Assembly (NCBI GenBank): GCA_000697335.1
Contig: JNEM01014022.1
Span: 1 to 21,508 of the forward strand
Source: Conidiobolus incongruus B7586
Taxonomy: Eukaryota; Entomophthoromycota; Entomophthoromycetes; Entomophthorales; Conidiobolaceae
Direction of reading: 5' to 3'
DNA length: 21,508 bases
Shown here: positions 1 through 10,225 of the stretch, piece by piece
Position numbering within the stretch: position 1 is the first letter of the stretch
Layout: each line of letters opens with the position of its first letter
Notes under the pieces: model-generated
Seen by the model: the letters and a program-made list of their open reading frames with translations, nothing else
Databases searched by the model: none
Told to the model about the DNA's origin: nothing
Made by a program: the position numbers and the translations under genes

Positions 1-2313
1 TTTTAAATATATTATAATCTTCATATATTATTCATAAATCTTAAATATTTTTATATTTTTTTGATTGAGTTTTATTACACTAAAATAAATAAATTTTGAT
101 ATTTATTATATAGTTTAAATATAATTAAATTCAATAATAAATTATTAAATATAAATAATATAATTATATATAATAAAAGATTATAAATTCTTTTATTTTT
201 TAAACTAATAATATATTTGCAAAATCTTATATTAACAAATTAGTTATTTGTTTTTAACTATTATAAATTAATTTTTTATTCTATTTCTTTTTATATTTTA
301 TTTTAAAATCATTCAACTAATTTTGTAAAATTATTTCTGTCTTAATCCTCTAATGATTTGAATATAAAGTTGATCAATATTCAATAATCATTAACTTGGT
401 ATAAATATCTAATATATAAATAATTACTTAACTGCATTTAAATTACAACTCCAGAAATTAAATTTGATAAAATAAATAGTAATTTTGAATTTGATAGCTA
501 ATTTCAAATCAAATTAACTAAAATAAATTTTTGCCAAAATTTGAATACTCTAATGATATTAAATTATTAAATTATCAATTTCTATATTTTTGTTAATTCA
601 TATTTATACTTTTCAATCTTAATAAAGAACTTAAGTTTGTATATGACATTGATGAATTTTATATGATAAAATATTCAAAACAATATTATATATGATTAAT
701 AAAACTCCATAGTAATCATGATCTTTAGTACTTTAAATAAAATTTGATTTCAATTTGCTTAATAAAAATTAGTATTATATTTTATATTTATATAAAAGTA
801 AATATTTAGTATAATTTTTAAATTAATTGTAATTAATAACTTGTAAATTTAAGAGCTGAATAAATGATTTTAAAATTTTTTAAACGATAATTTATAGATA
901 GAAAGGGAAAATATATGATAATATGATTAAGATCAATTATATACTTGGACTTGAAAATGTAGCATATATTGAAAATGAATTTAATGATAATATTGAGTAT
1001 GATAAAAATGATAAATAGTGAAAAGTTAAAACATAAAAATTGATGTTTATTGAAGTTTATTAACTTAATATCATCCATAACTCAGATAACCATACGAGAT
1101 CGCCTACCTAAAATAACAAACTAGAGTTAATATCCATTAATTACCAACAGGATAATATAGTATTAATTGAACGATGATATCAAGCATCAAAAAAGAATTT
1201 TGAAGAGTATATATCAGATAAAAGATTGAGATTCCAAAGAGCTTTCTCAACAGAGTTTTGTCTGCTGTCCCTATACTACTTTGTCTCATCATTATACTCC
1301 CAATAAATTCTCTTCGACGGGCTTATGCCATCGATGATTACATAGTAATTTAAAAGTGATAATTACCTTTTGACTATTATATTTGGAATGGGCTGTGAGT
1401 TGATAAGTTGTAAAACTTGATCAAAATCTTAATAATTCAATCTCTATCGAAATTTTCACTAAAATTTATAATGGTAATAAAAATATAGGTTGATTATGGG
1501 ATCACTCTCAAAAACAATTTTTTTTGTCAGTTCAAAATTTAAATACAAAATAATTTATTTACAGTGTAATTTAATATTAATTTAATGAGAACTATAGAAA
1601 TTTTAAAAATATTTTAATTTAAACTTCAATCTATACTTTTTTCTAGTTGTTATAATATCTGAACTTATTTTAATAAAATAGGATTCTTAAATTACTATTA
1701 CTAAAATACTTGAATTTTTCAATTTCATTTATCAGAAAAATTGTAATGGTTTATTAATTAATGATAAACTGATAGAATAAAATAAGTATATTGTAGCATT
1801 TACAGTTTGATTCCATAATTATAATATAATTTTATTATTATTCATTAATCAAACAATTGGAATTTTTTTACTCAGTACCATTTGAACTAATGATTTTTTC
1901 ATTAGAATATATAGCAAATCACAAGTTATTTTTTGGAATTTCATTTTAGGTATTAGATGAATAAAGATCAAATATAAGTTAAATTTATTATAGAATTAAA
2001 GACTTAAAATTTCAAGTATAATTTTTCCAAATTATTGTTATTAGACTAAATTCTACGTGTCAATTTTTATCAAAATATTTGGAAATGTTAAAGTAATGAT
2101 AATCAAAATATTGTATATTACATGATTTTAGATCCCATAATTCAAATAATCAAAAAATAATGAAATATAAAAAATCTAATGTTGACGTTTTAAACAAAAA
2201 TTAACACATTTGAAAACTATATAAACATAGTACCTTGATCTCTATTATTATTAAAATATAAAATAATTAAAAATAAGAAAATATAATACAATTTCCACAT
2301 AATTTTTACCAGA
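1..2313. other. AT-rich intergenic region
   Basis: No gene could be supported here. The DNA is very AT-rich, with frequent stops in all frames. The one longer open frame, on the minus strand at 833-1078, has only low-complexity I/F/N/K/Y content and reads like chance. CpA and TpG are present at ordinary levels (17 in the first 360 bases by hand count), unlike the block at the right end of the window. A compositional island inside this stretch is listed separately. The NDC1 promoter must lie at its right end, but I see no distinct element. Confidence 0.7.
1081..1335. other. GC-richer island of unknown nature
   Basis: This stretch of about 255 bases is clearly less AT-rich than the DNA on either side. 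No frame stays open through it on either strand. On the minus strand two partly open frames have mixed residue composition, and at 1081-1107 the minus strand reads VGDLVWLSE, which resembles the strand near the C-terminus of LTR-retroelement integrases. That match is too short to prove anything. It may be a relic of a gene or transposon, or a non-coding RNA gene; I cannot decide between them. Confidence 0.4.
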
Positions 2314-4490
2314 ATGGAAGATATACTGAAAAAACTATCGGTGGCAACCCTTCAGAATTACAAAACCCAATTGAAATCCAAATTCCTAATTGTAATATTA
2401 TTCAGTTTAATTAGTTTAATATTTACAAAATTTTCTAGTAAGTATAACAATAAAACAGTTTAAAAATTTTAATATTAATTTAAAAAAATTATTTTTTTTA
2501 GCGTTTTTAAATTTTACACTAAAATTATTTAGTTTATATTTATTAGAAAATTTAATAATTTTTAATAGATTATTAGATCCTAAAGGTATTAATTAAATTC
2601 CTTATAAATTATCTTTTAATTATTAATAATTTAAAATAGTTGATTTAAAAATTTATGAATCTAAACAAGTTTATTGGATTTCTAAACTACGCTATTTATT
2701 GAGTATTAATACTGGTTTGTACATTGTTGCAGCTGTTTTGTTGAAGTGGATTGTTTATAGTCCTTTTGGTTTAAATCGTTATTCTGTGTTTAATACTGGA
2801 TCCAATGGGTAAGATACATTAAATTTATTGAGAAATTTAATATTAATTAATATAATTTATAGTTATTGGGTATTAAATGGTGAATACGTGTTTAATCAAG
2901 TAGCCTCAGTGCTATTAATATGGGATTTAATTTATATCAATTTAATTCGTAATGATTATCGAAATCAATTCTCTTTTATTGTTAATAAGGGGTTGAACTA
3001 TAGTTGGGTAATTATGACATTATTAATACATTGGTTGATATAATATTTAATATAACTTTAGAGCGTTAACTTTAGTGAATTCTCTATTCATTCTTTGAAT
3101 TGTGTAACTCCCTATTTGGCCAATGGTGCAGTATTTGTTATTTTAACTTTTATTGCTTTTGTTGGTTTACGCTTGGCTATTTTCGGTATTGGATTAATTT
3201 TCAGGTAATTTTAAAACTATTGATATACTTTCGTATTCATATTTATCTTTATTTTCATTAGTGTTAAATTATTCGCCTACAGTCTTTTCGATTTGAACAT
3301 CTTTACCGTTTTTTTGAACGTTTTGGCAATTGCCATTATTCAATATTTGATGCGTTTGCATGCCAATTTAATGGATCATTTATTATATCAGGTAATAATA
3401 TAATGCTTATTTTAAGTTAGTCCAATCAACAGACCTTATTATTAATGTTATTATTATTATTATTATTAGTCTATTGGAACCAAAGATCAAAAAGAAATCA
3501 ACTTTAATCTTTGGATTAAAAATATTGATAATGTAAATCCTTACATTCAAGTAATTAATTCAAATCTTTATGTCTAAAGTGTTTACTAATTTATTTTTAC
3601 CTCTTAGATTCACTCATTAGTTCAACTTAAGAGAGCAGTTTATTTCAATGCCCAGCTCCGTAAAAAGATTTATCAAGCTATTCCTCCAGAAACCGGTCCA
3701 TCCGTTATCAAACAGTTATTCGACAAAGTGATTAAATTCTATCAAAATTTGGATCAAAATCTCAATTTGGATGCTGAAATGCTTAGGAAACAAGCTAATT
3801 CATTAGGTATAATTATTTCTTAAAACTTTAAATTAAATACTCATCATATTATAGCTGTTTATCATTCCGAATCTTGCAACTGTACCAAATTAGCCCATTT
3901 CAAACCTATTCTCAACTATGGATGCAATGCTTGGAACTTTATCAAACAAGGCTACAAAGCATCCAAGTTATCTACTACTTTGGATCCTTATTTGGAATGT
4001 ATTTGCTCTTTCTTACAAACTCATACCATTTTCAGTAAAGACTTCAACACTAAGGACCCCCTTTTCAAACTTAAAGTTTGTTTAAATCCTATTGATAAGT
4101 ATATTTTGTCTGCTTCAGGTATTTCCAATGTATATTTCATAAACCCATTTATATTAACAATCTTATAGTTGTTGCTGATTTGATCCACCACTCTGCCAAG
4201 GAAGATTCTTACGGTCTTGTCCAATACGAAGTGCCACAATTCTTACAAACTTTGTTAAAAGTTTATCAATCTCTATCCAAACTCGCGGACATTAAGGATG
4301 ATTTGACATCTCATCGTATTCAATTGGTCCAACCTCTCATCATAGGTAAATTTTATACTCGATTTAAATTTTTTTACTAAAAATTGCTTTAGATATTGAA
4401 CAAAGTATCAATCGTTGTTTAATTCATTACGGTAAAGTATTAAACAAAGACCAATTCCCTGAAAATTTAAAAAAGTTTCTTAAATTTTAA
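2314..4490 (+). CDS. NDC1: Nucleoporin NDC1, transmembrane (11 exons, 537 aa)
   Basis: NDC1 is an integral protein of the pore membrane that anchors nuclear pore complexes and, in fungi, also helps insert the spindle pole body. Exons: 2314-2437, 2502-2585, 2640-2808, 2863-3007, 3062-3204, 3262-3391, 3470-3550, 3608-3806, 3855-4118, 4169-4345, 4393-4490. All introns are GT-AG, 47-78 nt. About six hydrophobic segments fill the N-terminal half (roughly residues 23-39, 43-62, 91-109, 136-154, 196-221, 232-252), followed by a soluble C-terminal domain, as in the family. The diagnostic stretch is KEDSYGLVQYEVP (residues 457-469), very close to the KEDSYGVVQKDLP-type motif of animal and fungal NDC1; the protein ends LKKFLKF, like the usual FLEF-type end. 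Length is near the usual 500-670 aa. The start is the first ATG before a hydrophobic N-terminus. Intron 7 carries TACTAAT, a good branch-point match. The exact ends of exons 4 and 7 are the least certain. ALG2 follows on the same strand 284 bases downstream. Confidence 0.92.
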
Positions 4491-4774
4491 ATTTAATCAA
4501 AAAAATTTTCATAATAAAGATTATCATACTTATTTGCTAATTTATAAATTATAAAAACCAATAATTTTTATATTAAAATTATTTTTAAATTCATATTTAA
4601 TTACCACAAAACCTCTATTCATTGGTTAAGTTTCTTAATTATCTTGGGAAAACTTGATTAATTGAAATAAAAATCAAGTGACAGTGAATTAAATCTACCC
4701 ATAATAAATATATTCAAAATCATTCGATTATTAACAATTTTAATCCCCATAAATCAACTGATAATTTGTTCAAA

Positions 4775-6331
4775 ATGACATTATTAAAAATCGCTTTTAT
4801 TCATCCTGATTTGGGTATTGGTAATAACCAATATAACTTATATTATTAATATATGATATATTAAATGAATTGATTAGGAGGTGCCGAACGTTTGATAGTG
4901 GACGCAGCTGTGGGTCTGAAGCAAAGAGGTCACGATGTTACTATATTCACTTCACACCACGACCCTAACCATAGTTTTCAAGAAACCAATAACGGTGACT
5001 ATATCTTTATAAATACTCTAATTAATTCATATTGATTTCTCTGTAGGCACTCTTAAAGTACAAGTCTACGGTGATTTTCTACCTACTAACCTCTATGGCA
5101 AATTTTTTATTTTATTTTCCATACTTCGAAATTTAGTACTCATTTTGACATTAATTTGGAATAATAACCACTACGATGTGATTATTGTGGACCAGTTGTC
5201 CGTGGGGATTCCGCTGTTGAAGTGGTGGGGTAAAAAGGTAAGAGCTATTGTTGTTGTGATTATTAACTTTTGATGCTAATAGTTCGGTTAGGTGTTATTT
5301 TATTGTCACTTTCCTGACTTGTTATTGACTAAGAGGGAGAATATTTTAAAACAGTTATATAGACTCCCTATTGACAAGTTGGAAGAGTTAACAACCGGTA
5401 AATTTAATATAAATTCTAATTTATTGTTTTATTCATTTTGTTTTTGAAAGGTTGTGCTGATAAAGTAGCTGTAAATAGTGCTTTCACTAAAGAAATTTAT
5501 AAATCCACATTTCCTAATTTGAATTCGGATTTGACTATTTTGCACCCTGGTATTCGTTTAAAGGCTTATGATGATTTTATTGATTTGACGGATCCTGGAG
5601 TAAGAGCTCTATCCAGCGACAAAACTACCATTGTAAGCATAAATCGGTTCGAAAGGAAGAAGAATGTGGATTTAGCAATTGAAAGTTTCCATGTAATGCT
5701 AACTGAAAAGCATTTAACCCCTCAAGAATTCGAAAATGTAAGACTGATCATTGCTGGGGGTTACGACGAACGCGTTAAGGAGAATGTCGAATATTTGAAG
5801 GAATTGATTAATCTTTGCAAACACTTGGGACTTGTGTACGCTGTTTTGAAGCATGATGTCACCGAAATAAAGAAAGATGTTCAAGTTGTTTTTATTCCAT
5901 CTTTCAATGATGCTATCCGTACCTACCTCTTGCAAAATAGCTGTTGCTTGATCTATACACCGAGTTTTGAACACTTTGGAATTGTGCCAATCGAGGCGAT
6001 GTACGCTGGATTGCCCGTACTCGCAGTCAATTCTGGAGGCCCTTTAGAAACTGTAGTTCACAACGAAACTGGCTACCTGTTACCATCCGATCCTATTCCT
6101 TTTGCTCGCCACCTATCCCAACTGGTACTCGGAAAAGTTGACGCAGCTGCAATGGGCCAAAAGGGTAAGCAACGTGTTATTGACAATTTCACACTCGATC
6201 ATTTCATCACCCGCATCAATGACCTCCTAATCAATTTGCACGAACAACCCCATAACGATCAAATTCAATATCAATTCTTAGGTGTTGTAGTGATTGCCAG
6301 TTTACTTACATGGACTTGGTTCACCTATTGA
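4775..6331 (+). CDS. ALG2: Alpha-1,3/1,6-mannosyltransferase ALG2 (5 exons, 446 aa)
   Basis: ALG2 adds the second and third mannose to the dolichol-linked oligosaccharide on the cytosolic face of the ER, using GDP-mannose, in N-glycan precursor assembly. Exons: 4775-4820, 4878-4994, 5047-5237, 5292-5397, 5451-6331; introns 52-57 nt, GT-AG. Visible features: [16 protein letters not shown] at residues 6-21, the GT4 N-terminal glycine-rich loop; a hydrophobic membrane-association segment at about 74-92; [10 protein letters not shown] at about 121-130; [10 protein letters not shown] at 216-225, typical of ALG2; and EHFGIVPIE at 327-335, the EX7E motif of retaining GT-B enzymes. A C-terminal hydrophobic stretch (about 429-441) fits the membrane-associated tail of fungal ALG2. 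Length lies between human (about 416 aa) and yeast (about 503 aa). Nothing appears to be missing. The ATG lies directly before the conserved N-terminal strand, and the ORF closes with TGA. Confidence 0.97.
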
Positions 6332-6744
6332 TTTTTAACATACTCTCTCTAATATTTATACGTTTTCTTTTTCAGTACAGTTTTTTACAAATCAAAATTT
6401 AATAATAAAAATTCGAATAAATTATAATTAATTAAATATTAAACATCAATTTAATATTAATTACCAACTTCCATTTTAAAAAATATTATTTTTATATTAA
6501 TTTTTGGACTTTTTTCTTGCTTTTGAAATACTTATAATATTTTTAATATATTAGCAAATCATCAAAGAAAATTTCTCATTTGATCCTGTTTTGTATTAAA
6601 ATTTAATACAATTAGAGAAAATACATCCAAGAAATTGATTTATATCATATTCAATATATTTGTTCCCATTAATACTATCCTAAAAATTTATCAAAATTTA
6701 AATTTTTTGATAATATGAAAGTATATGAAATATTTAGAAATATT
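6332..6744. other. AT-rich spacer between ALG2 and tRNA-Arg
   Basis: The 3' ends of ALG2 (plus strand) and the tRNA (minus strand) face each other across this spacer. It is AT-rich without a supportable ORF. It must hold the ALG2 polyadenylation region (an AATAAA-like run occurs near 6400), but no single site can be chosen with confidence. Confidence 0.6.
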
Positions 6745-6749
6745 AAAAA
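6745..6749 (-). terminator. RNA polymerase III terminator of tRNA-Arg
   Basis: A run of five T on the minus strand lies about 20 bases after the tRNA 3' end. It is the first run of four or more T downstream of the tRNA, which is the usual pol III stop signal. Confidence 0.6.
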
Positions 6750-6769
6750 GATGTTGATTGAAATTTTGT

Positions 6770-6842
6770 CGATTCCACCAGGGATCGAACCTGGAATCTC
6801 TTGATCCGTAGTCAAGCGCCTTATCCATTTGGCCATGGAACC
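6770..6842 (-). tRNA. tRNA-Arg, anticodon ACG
   Basis: This is a 73-nt cloverleaf on the minus strand without an intron. The acceptor stem pairs GGTTCCA with TGGAATC (one G-U pair), with discriminator base G. The anticodon arm is CTTGA-CTACGGA-TCAAG, giving anticodon ACG (A34 is expected to be edited to inosine), which reads CGU/CGC/CGA arginine codons. The T arm is CCAGG-TTCGATC-CCTGG and contains the B box GGTTCGATCCC; the D arm with A box TGGCCAAATGG is intact. No CCA is encoded, as expected for a nuclear eukaryotic tRNA. A T5 stop lies downstream. Confidence 0.96.
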
Positions 6843-7007
6843 TTATTTTAAAAACATCAAATTTTATATTGAATATCAGATATTTTATTTCCAAATTTTA
6901 TATTTACGGTTTATTTCCTATTGATTTGGCAAATAAATTGATAATATTTGATATATATTTATTTAAAATAATATTAATCTCACATAATCATATCAATTGT
7001 TTTATGT

Positions 7008-8059
7008 TTAAAAGACTTTACTCTCAAATATATCAAATAATTCATTATGATCTCTCCAAAATTTGATTTCTGTTTTGATATCAAAGTTGGATTTGTGTAA
7101 GTAGTAAAGTTGTTCTAAATGCTTGCCTTTTCGAATGCACATAAGATCTTGACTAGAATAACGATTAATAGGATATATAACTATGAGCTAGATGGGATTT
7201 ACCTTCTTAACTGTAACATTGGACAAAAATCATTCTCGCCATCTCCAGTATAAATAACACGATTGTAGTGTTTTTTTAATATTAACTTATTTAATTCAGT
7301 CCCTGAAATAATAATTGATAGGATTATAATATTCTAATATACCAGATTATAGCTTATCATTTACCTTTACACAAATTTAAATTACACAACTTTCTACCAT
7401 TGATTAGATGCTGACAATTGTGAGCTTCACCTCCGACCAAATCCAAATAAGGGACTAGAGTCAAACTGCCATCAGGATTCTCAATGACTTTGTTAGTGAC
7501 TAACAGATCAATGGAGTCCCTGAGGCCATGATTCGTCAATATTTCATTAATGAATAATTCATTTCCATCACTGATAATTACAAAATCATAATTCAAAGCT
7601 TTACAACGTTGAATTAGTTCTATTATTTTAGGATGCATTGGAAATGGTTTCAGATTATTGATAAGATGTTGTTTGGTAAAGCCTTTGGCGTGTACTTGTT
7701 TGAATACATCATCCTGATTAGAGTGTCAATAGGTTAAAATAGTGTGAATTTTGGCAATTTACCATAACCAAGTACCAAGCTTTGTCTACAATATATTCGG
7801 ATAAATATTCTTCAAATTCAGTGTCTAGGGGACTTATAGCGAAATTGTCACTAATTTATCAATAAAAATATATTTAAAATAATTGATAATTAATAGGATA
7901 TTTTTAAAAGTTACCTATAATAATTTGTCAAAGACCTAAAACAAAATATTATAAAATATATATTATAATTAATTTATTAAATAGAACATTATAAAATTTA
8001 TTTAATTACCAATCAAAATCAAATACAACCAAATTTTTAACCTTTTCTTCACTGGTCAT
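7008..8059 (-). CDS. PHOSPHO-type HAD phosphatase (6 exons, 250 aa)
   Basis: This is a small cytosolic HAD-superfamily phosphatase of the PHOSPHO1/PHOSPHO2 family, whose members dephosphorylate phosphoethanolamine/phosphocholine or pyridoxal phosphate; the substrate here cannot be read from sequence. Minus-strand exons: 8059-8010, 7935-7915 (only 21 nt), 7850-7763, 7713-7365, 7302-7203, 7152-7008; introns 49-74 nt, GT-AG. HAD motif I is VVFDFDWSL, with nucleophile D14 and acid D16; the FDFDWS form is one I associate with fungal members. Motif II is IISDGNE (S101), motif III the lysine in LCKG (K169), motif IV YTGDGENDFCP (D190, D194). The family's CxxNLCKG-type cysteine stretch and the QDLMCIRKGKHLEQL tail are present. 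Length is typical (about 240-270 aa). All catalytic residues are intact. The ATG is the only one before motif I. Confidence 0.9.
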
Positions 8060-8913
8060 TATTATTATTACTATTATTCTGACTTAAAAAACATATCATT
8101 ACTGTTGTATTCATTCCCTTTTATATTATATCGTAAATGCCACTAGTATGGTAAATGATTGGTTCATTTAAAATTTTTTGGTTAATTTGATTATCTTATT
8201 ACCTTTTTTGGTTTTTAAATAATTTTTTTAAAAATTAATTATTTTCACAATTTTATTTATTGTGACTTTTAATTTATAAATAATGAAACAAATTAATTTA
8301 TACTCTTTTAATAATGAATATTCATTTAATTTAATGATGCAATTAATCAATAAAAATATTGTAAAGAACTATAAGAATTAAATAATTTAAAATTAATATA
8401 ATAATATTTTTTATATTTCAATTTGAAATTAATTTAATATAGGTGAATATAATATAATATAATATAAAATATTAGTTTATATAATATTTTTATTAAATGA
8501 TTTAGTTTCATATCAATAAAATATTAGAATAGTATCTAAGAATTCAAATAAAATCTTACATTATTCATTTAATTATATTATAATAACTTGAACTATAATT
8601 TTTAATTCATTAGTAAATATCACTCAATTTGTGATTAAAATTTTAATAATATTAAATGTTGTACATGAGTTATTATGTAATAGGTAAGCTATATCAAATC
8701 AAATAATCTCACTCGTCAAATTGTATAATTTTTGAGATATTTCATTTACTGAAATTTAAAATAAATATAAAATAATTTTATAAATATTCATTAAATTATT
8801 TAGAAATAATTCATAGAAAAAAACTAGCTTAATGAAAATAATTATTGATTGGTGAATGATGAGTAAGAGATAATTGAAATCATAGTATCGATAGATATTT
8901 AATAGTATGTGGA
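8060..8913. other. AT-rich spacer, promoter side of the HAD phosphatase gene
   Basis: This separates the start of the HAD phosphatase gene from the 3' end of the phosphodiesterase gene (both minus strand). It should contain the phosphatase promoter and the phosphodiesterase 3' UTR. I see no ORF, RNA gene or clear element apart from a short pentanucleotide repeat. Confidence 0.6.
8446..8467. repeat. Pentanucleotide repeat (AATAT)4
   Basis: Four copies of AATAT plus two bases stand in tandem in intergenic DNA. It is a short simple repeat and probably has no function. Confidence 0.7.
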
Positions 8914-10225
8914 TTATTCTTCATTATTAACAAGTTCGGGAGGAATCTGACTGATACGGCGTCTTGAACTTGACACCTTTCGAATTGGGGAAGGGGGGGT
9001 GCCAGCTCTATGAATGTCTCTGGCACTCGAACTGCGCGACATGGTGGACCCACTTTCTTCAGCATCTTCCTTGATTTCTGGAGTAGCTTGCTGAGGAGGT
9101 GTCAGCAAACCGCTCTCTCTGTTGGATGGGGGTTTAGGGGTGACAATCATTTCCAAACTGACGCCGTAGTGATCTGATAACTGCGTGCATGGGAAATCAG
9201 ATGTGGGATTGGGTAGGAACATGGGCTCGACACGCACATGACCGAGTTCAAGGTAGTAATCGCTTATGCCATTTCCATTGCTCGAGTCATTCCGATCCAG
9301 GTAGAAAATATAGTCAAGACTTTCGCAGTTGCCCAAGCTATCCTTACTAGTCAATATGGTTTCTCTGGGTGTGCCTCCCGTAGGACTGCTGGAATCAAAT
9401 ACAAAGTCAGCAAAGGTGATAGGATGGTGGCCCAAACTATCATACAACAAGTCCCTAAAGTTCATAGTAGGGGCCTTTGAAGCGGGTGAAGTACTCTCCA
9501 CAAGCTCACCGCCGCATAGGATCTGATGCATGATAATGTATTCCTGTGTTGATGTAGGTGTATCTTCTCTAAGGTCGTAGCGACTATTAACATTCAAGTC
9601 ACCCATTAAAATCACAGGTTCCCAGGTAGGCTCGTCCTTAATCTGCTCAGTAATAAATCGCCTCGTTTCGCCTATTTGTTCCAAACGAATTTGCACCGAA
9701 ATTTCCGTCAAAGGTAAGTTGGATTCATAAGAAGCTTGAGTATGAGTGGTAAATACGTGAAAGTGGAAATTTTCTTCAACACGAATTTTGCAATATAATA
9801 CACCTTTGTGACATAATCTAAATATAATATAATTTAAAATAAATTTTCTATTTAAAAACTTAACAAAATTACCTGTCACTGTGAATACCTCTAGCAAAAG
9901 TAGTTTCAGCGGCCTTAACAATAGGGAATCGACTCAAAATAACTAATCCACCGTCAATCCCCGACAAAAAACAAGGAATGGGACTAGTGTAAGCGTGTTT
10001 GAAACCAGCCTTGTGAGCCTCCTTCAATAGATAATTCCTTCTATTACTACCAAAGTGAAACATTTCCTGAAGAGTGATAATATCGTAAAAACTCAATACA
10101 TTATCGATAAAATACTGTAATCTCTTATTCTTATAATCGTTACCATTATTATTAATTAATGGAGGTCTCATAAAAATATTATAAGTTAATAAATTTATCT
10201 TTCTTGAAATTCTAGGATTTATCAT
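8914..10225 (-). CDS. Endonuclease/exonuclease/phosphatase-fold phosphodiesterase, neutral sphingomyelinase-like (2 exons, 418 aa)
   Basis: This is a DNase I-fold, Mg-dependent phosphodiesterase. The pattern fits the neutral sphingomyelinase branch, which cleaves sphingomyelin-type lipids to ceramide and a phospho-head group; in fungi the substrate is likely an inositol phosphosphingolipid or phospholipid. That is family inference. Minus-strand exons: 10225-9873 and 9817-8914, one 55-nt GT-AG intron. Landmarks in order: LLTYNIF (N16), TLQEMF (E54), SGIDGGLVILSRFPI (88-102), the junction HSDRLCHKGVLYCKI (115-129), FTTHTQASY (H143), MGDLNVN (D191, N193), LDYIFY (285-290) and LSDHYG (D333, H334), the complete catalytic set. 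Residues after about 343 form a Ser/Pro/Arg-rich, probably disordered tail. There is no signal peptide and no membrane span, unlike yeast Isc1, which ends in two. GC content rises from about a third in exon 1 to over half near the 3' end. Confidence 0.86.

Noticed and set aside
833-1078. 81-codon open frame on the minus strand
   Set aside because: It is almost entirely I, F, N, K, Y and L, as AT-rich DNA gives by chance. It has no recognisable motif and no splice partners.
4021-4239. 72-codon open frame on the minus strand
   Set aside because: It lies antisense to NDC1 exons 9 and 10, which have strong family evidence.
2314-6331. NDC1 and ALG2 as a co-transcribed pair
   Set aside because: They share a strand, but 284 AT-rich bases separate them and each has a full eukaryotic gene structure. 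Nothing supports an operon.
6869-7066. 65-codon plus-strand open frame
   Set aside because: It has low-complexity composition and overlaps the last exon of the HAD phosphatase on the other strand.
8440-8470. Tandem AATAT as a functional repeat array
   Set aside because: Four copies are common in such AT-rich DNA; there is no CRISPR-like spacing and no telomere-type unit.
9238-9526. Two overlapping plus-strand open frames
   Set aside because: They are antisense to the conserved catalytic part of the phosphodiesterase gene; open frames there reflect its higher GC content.
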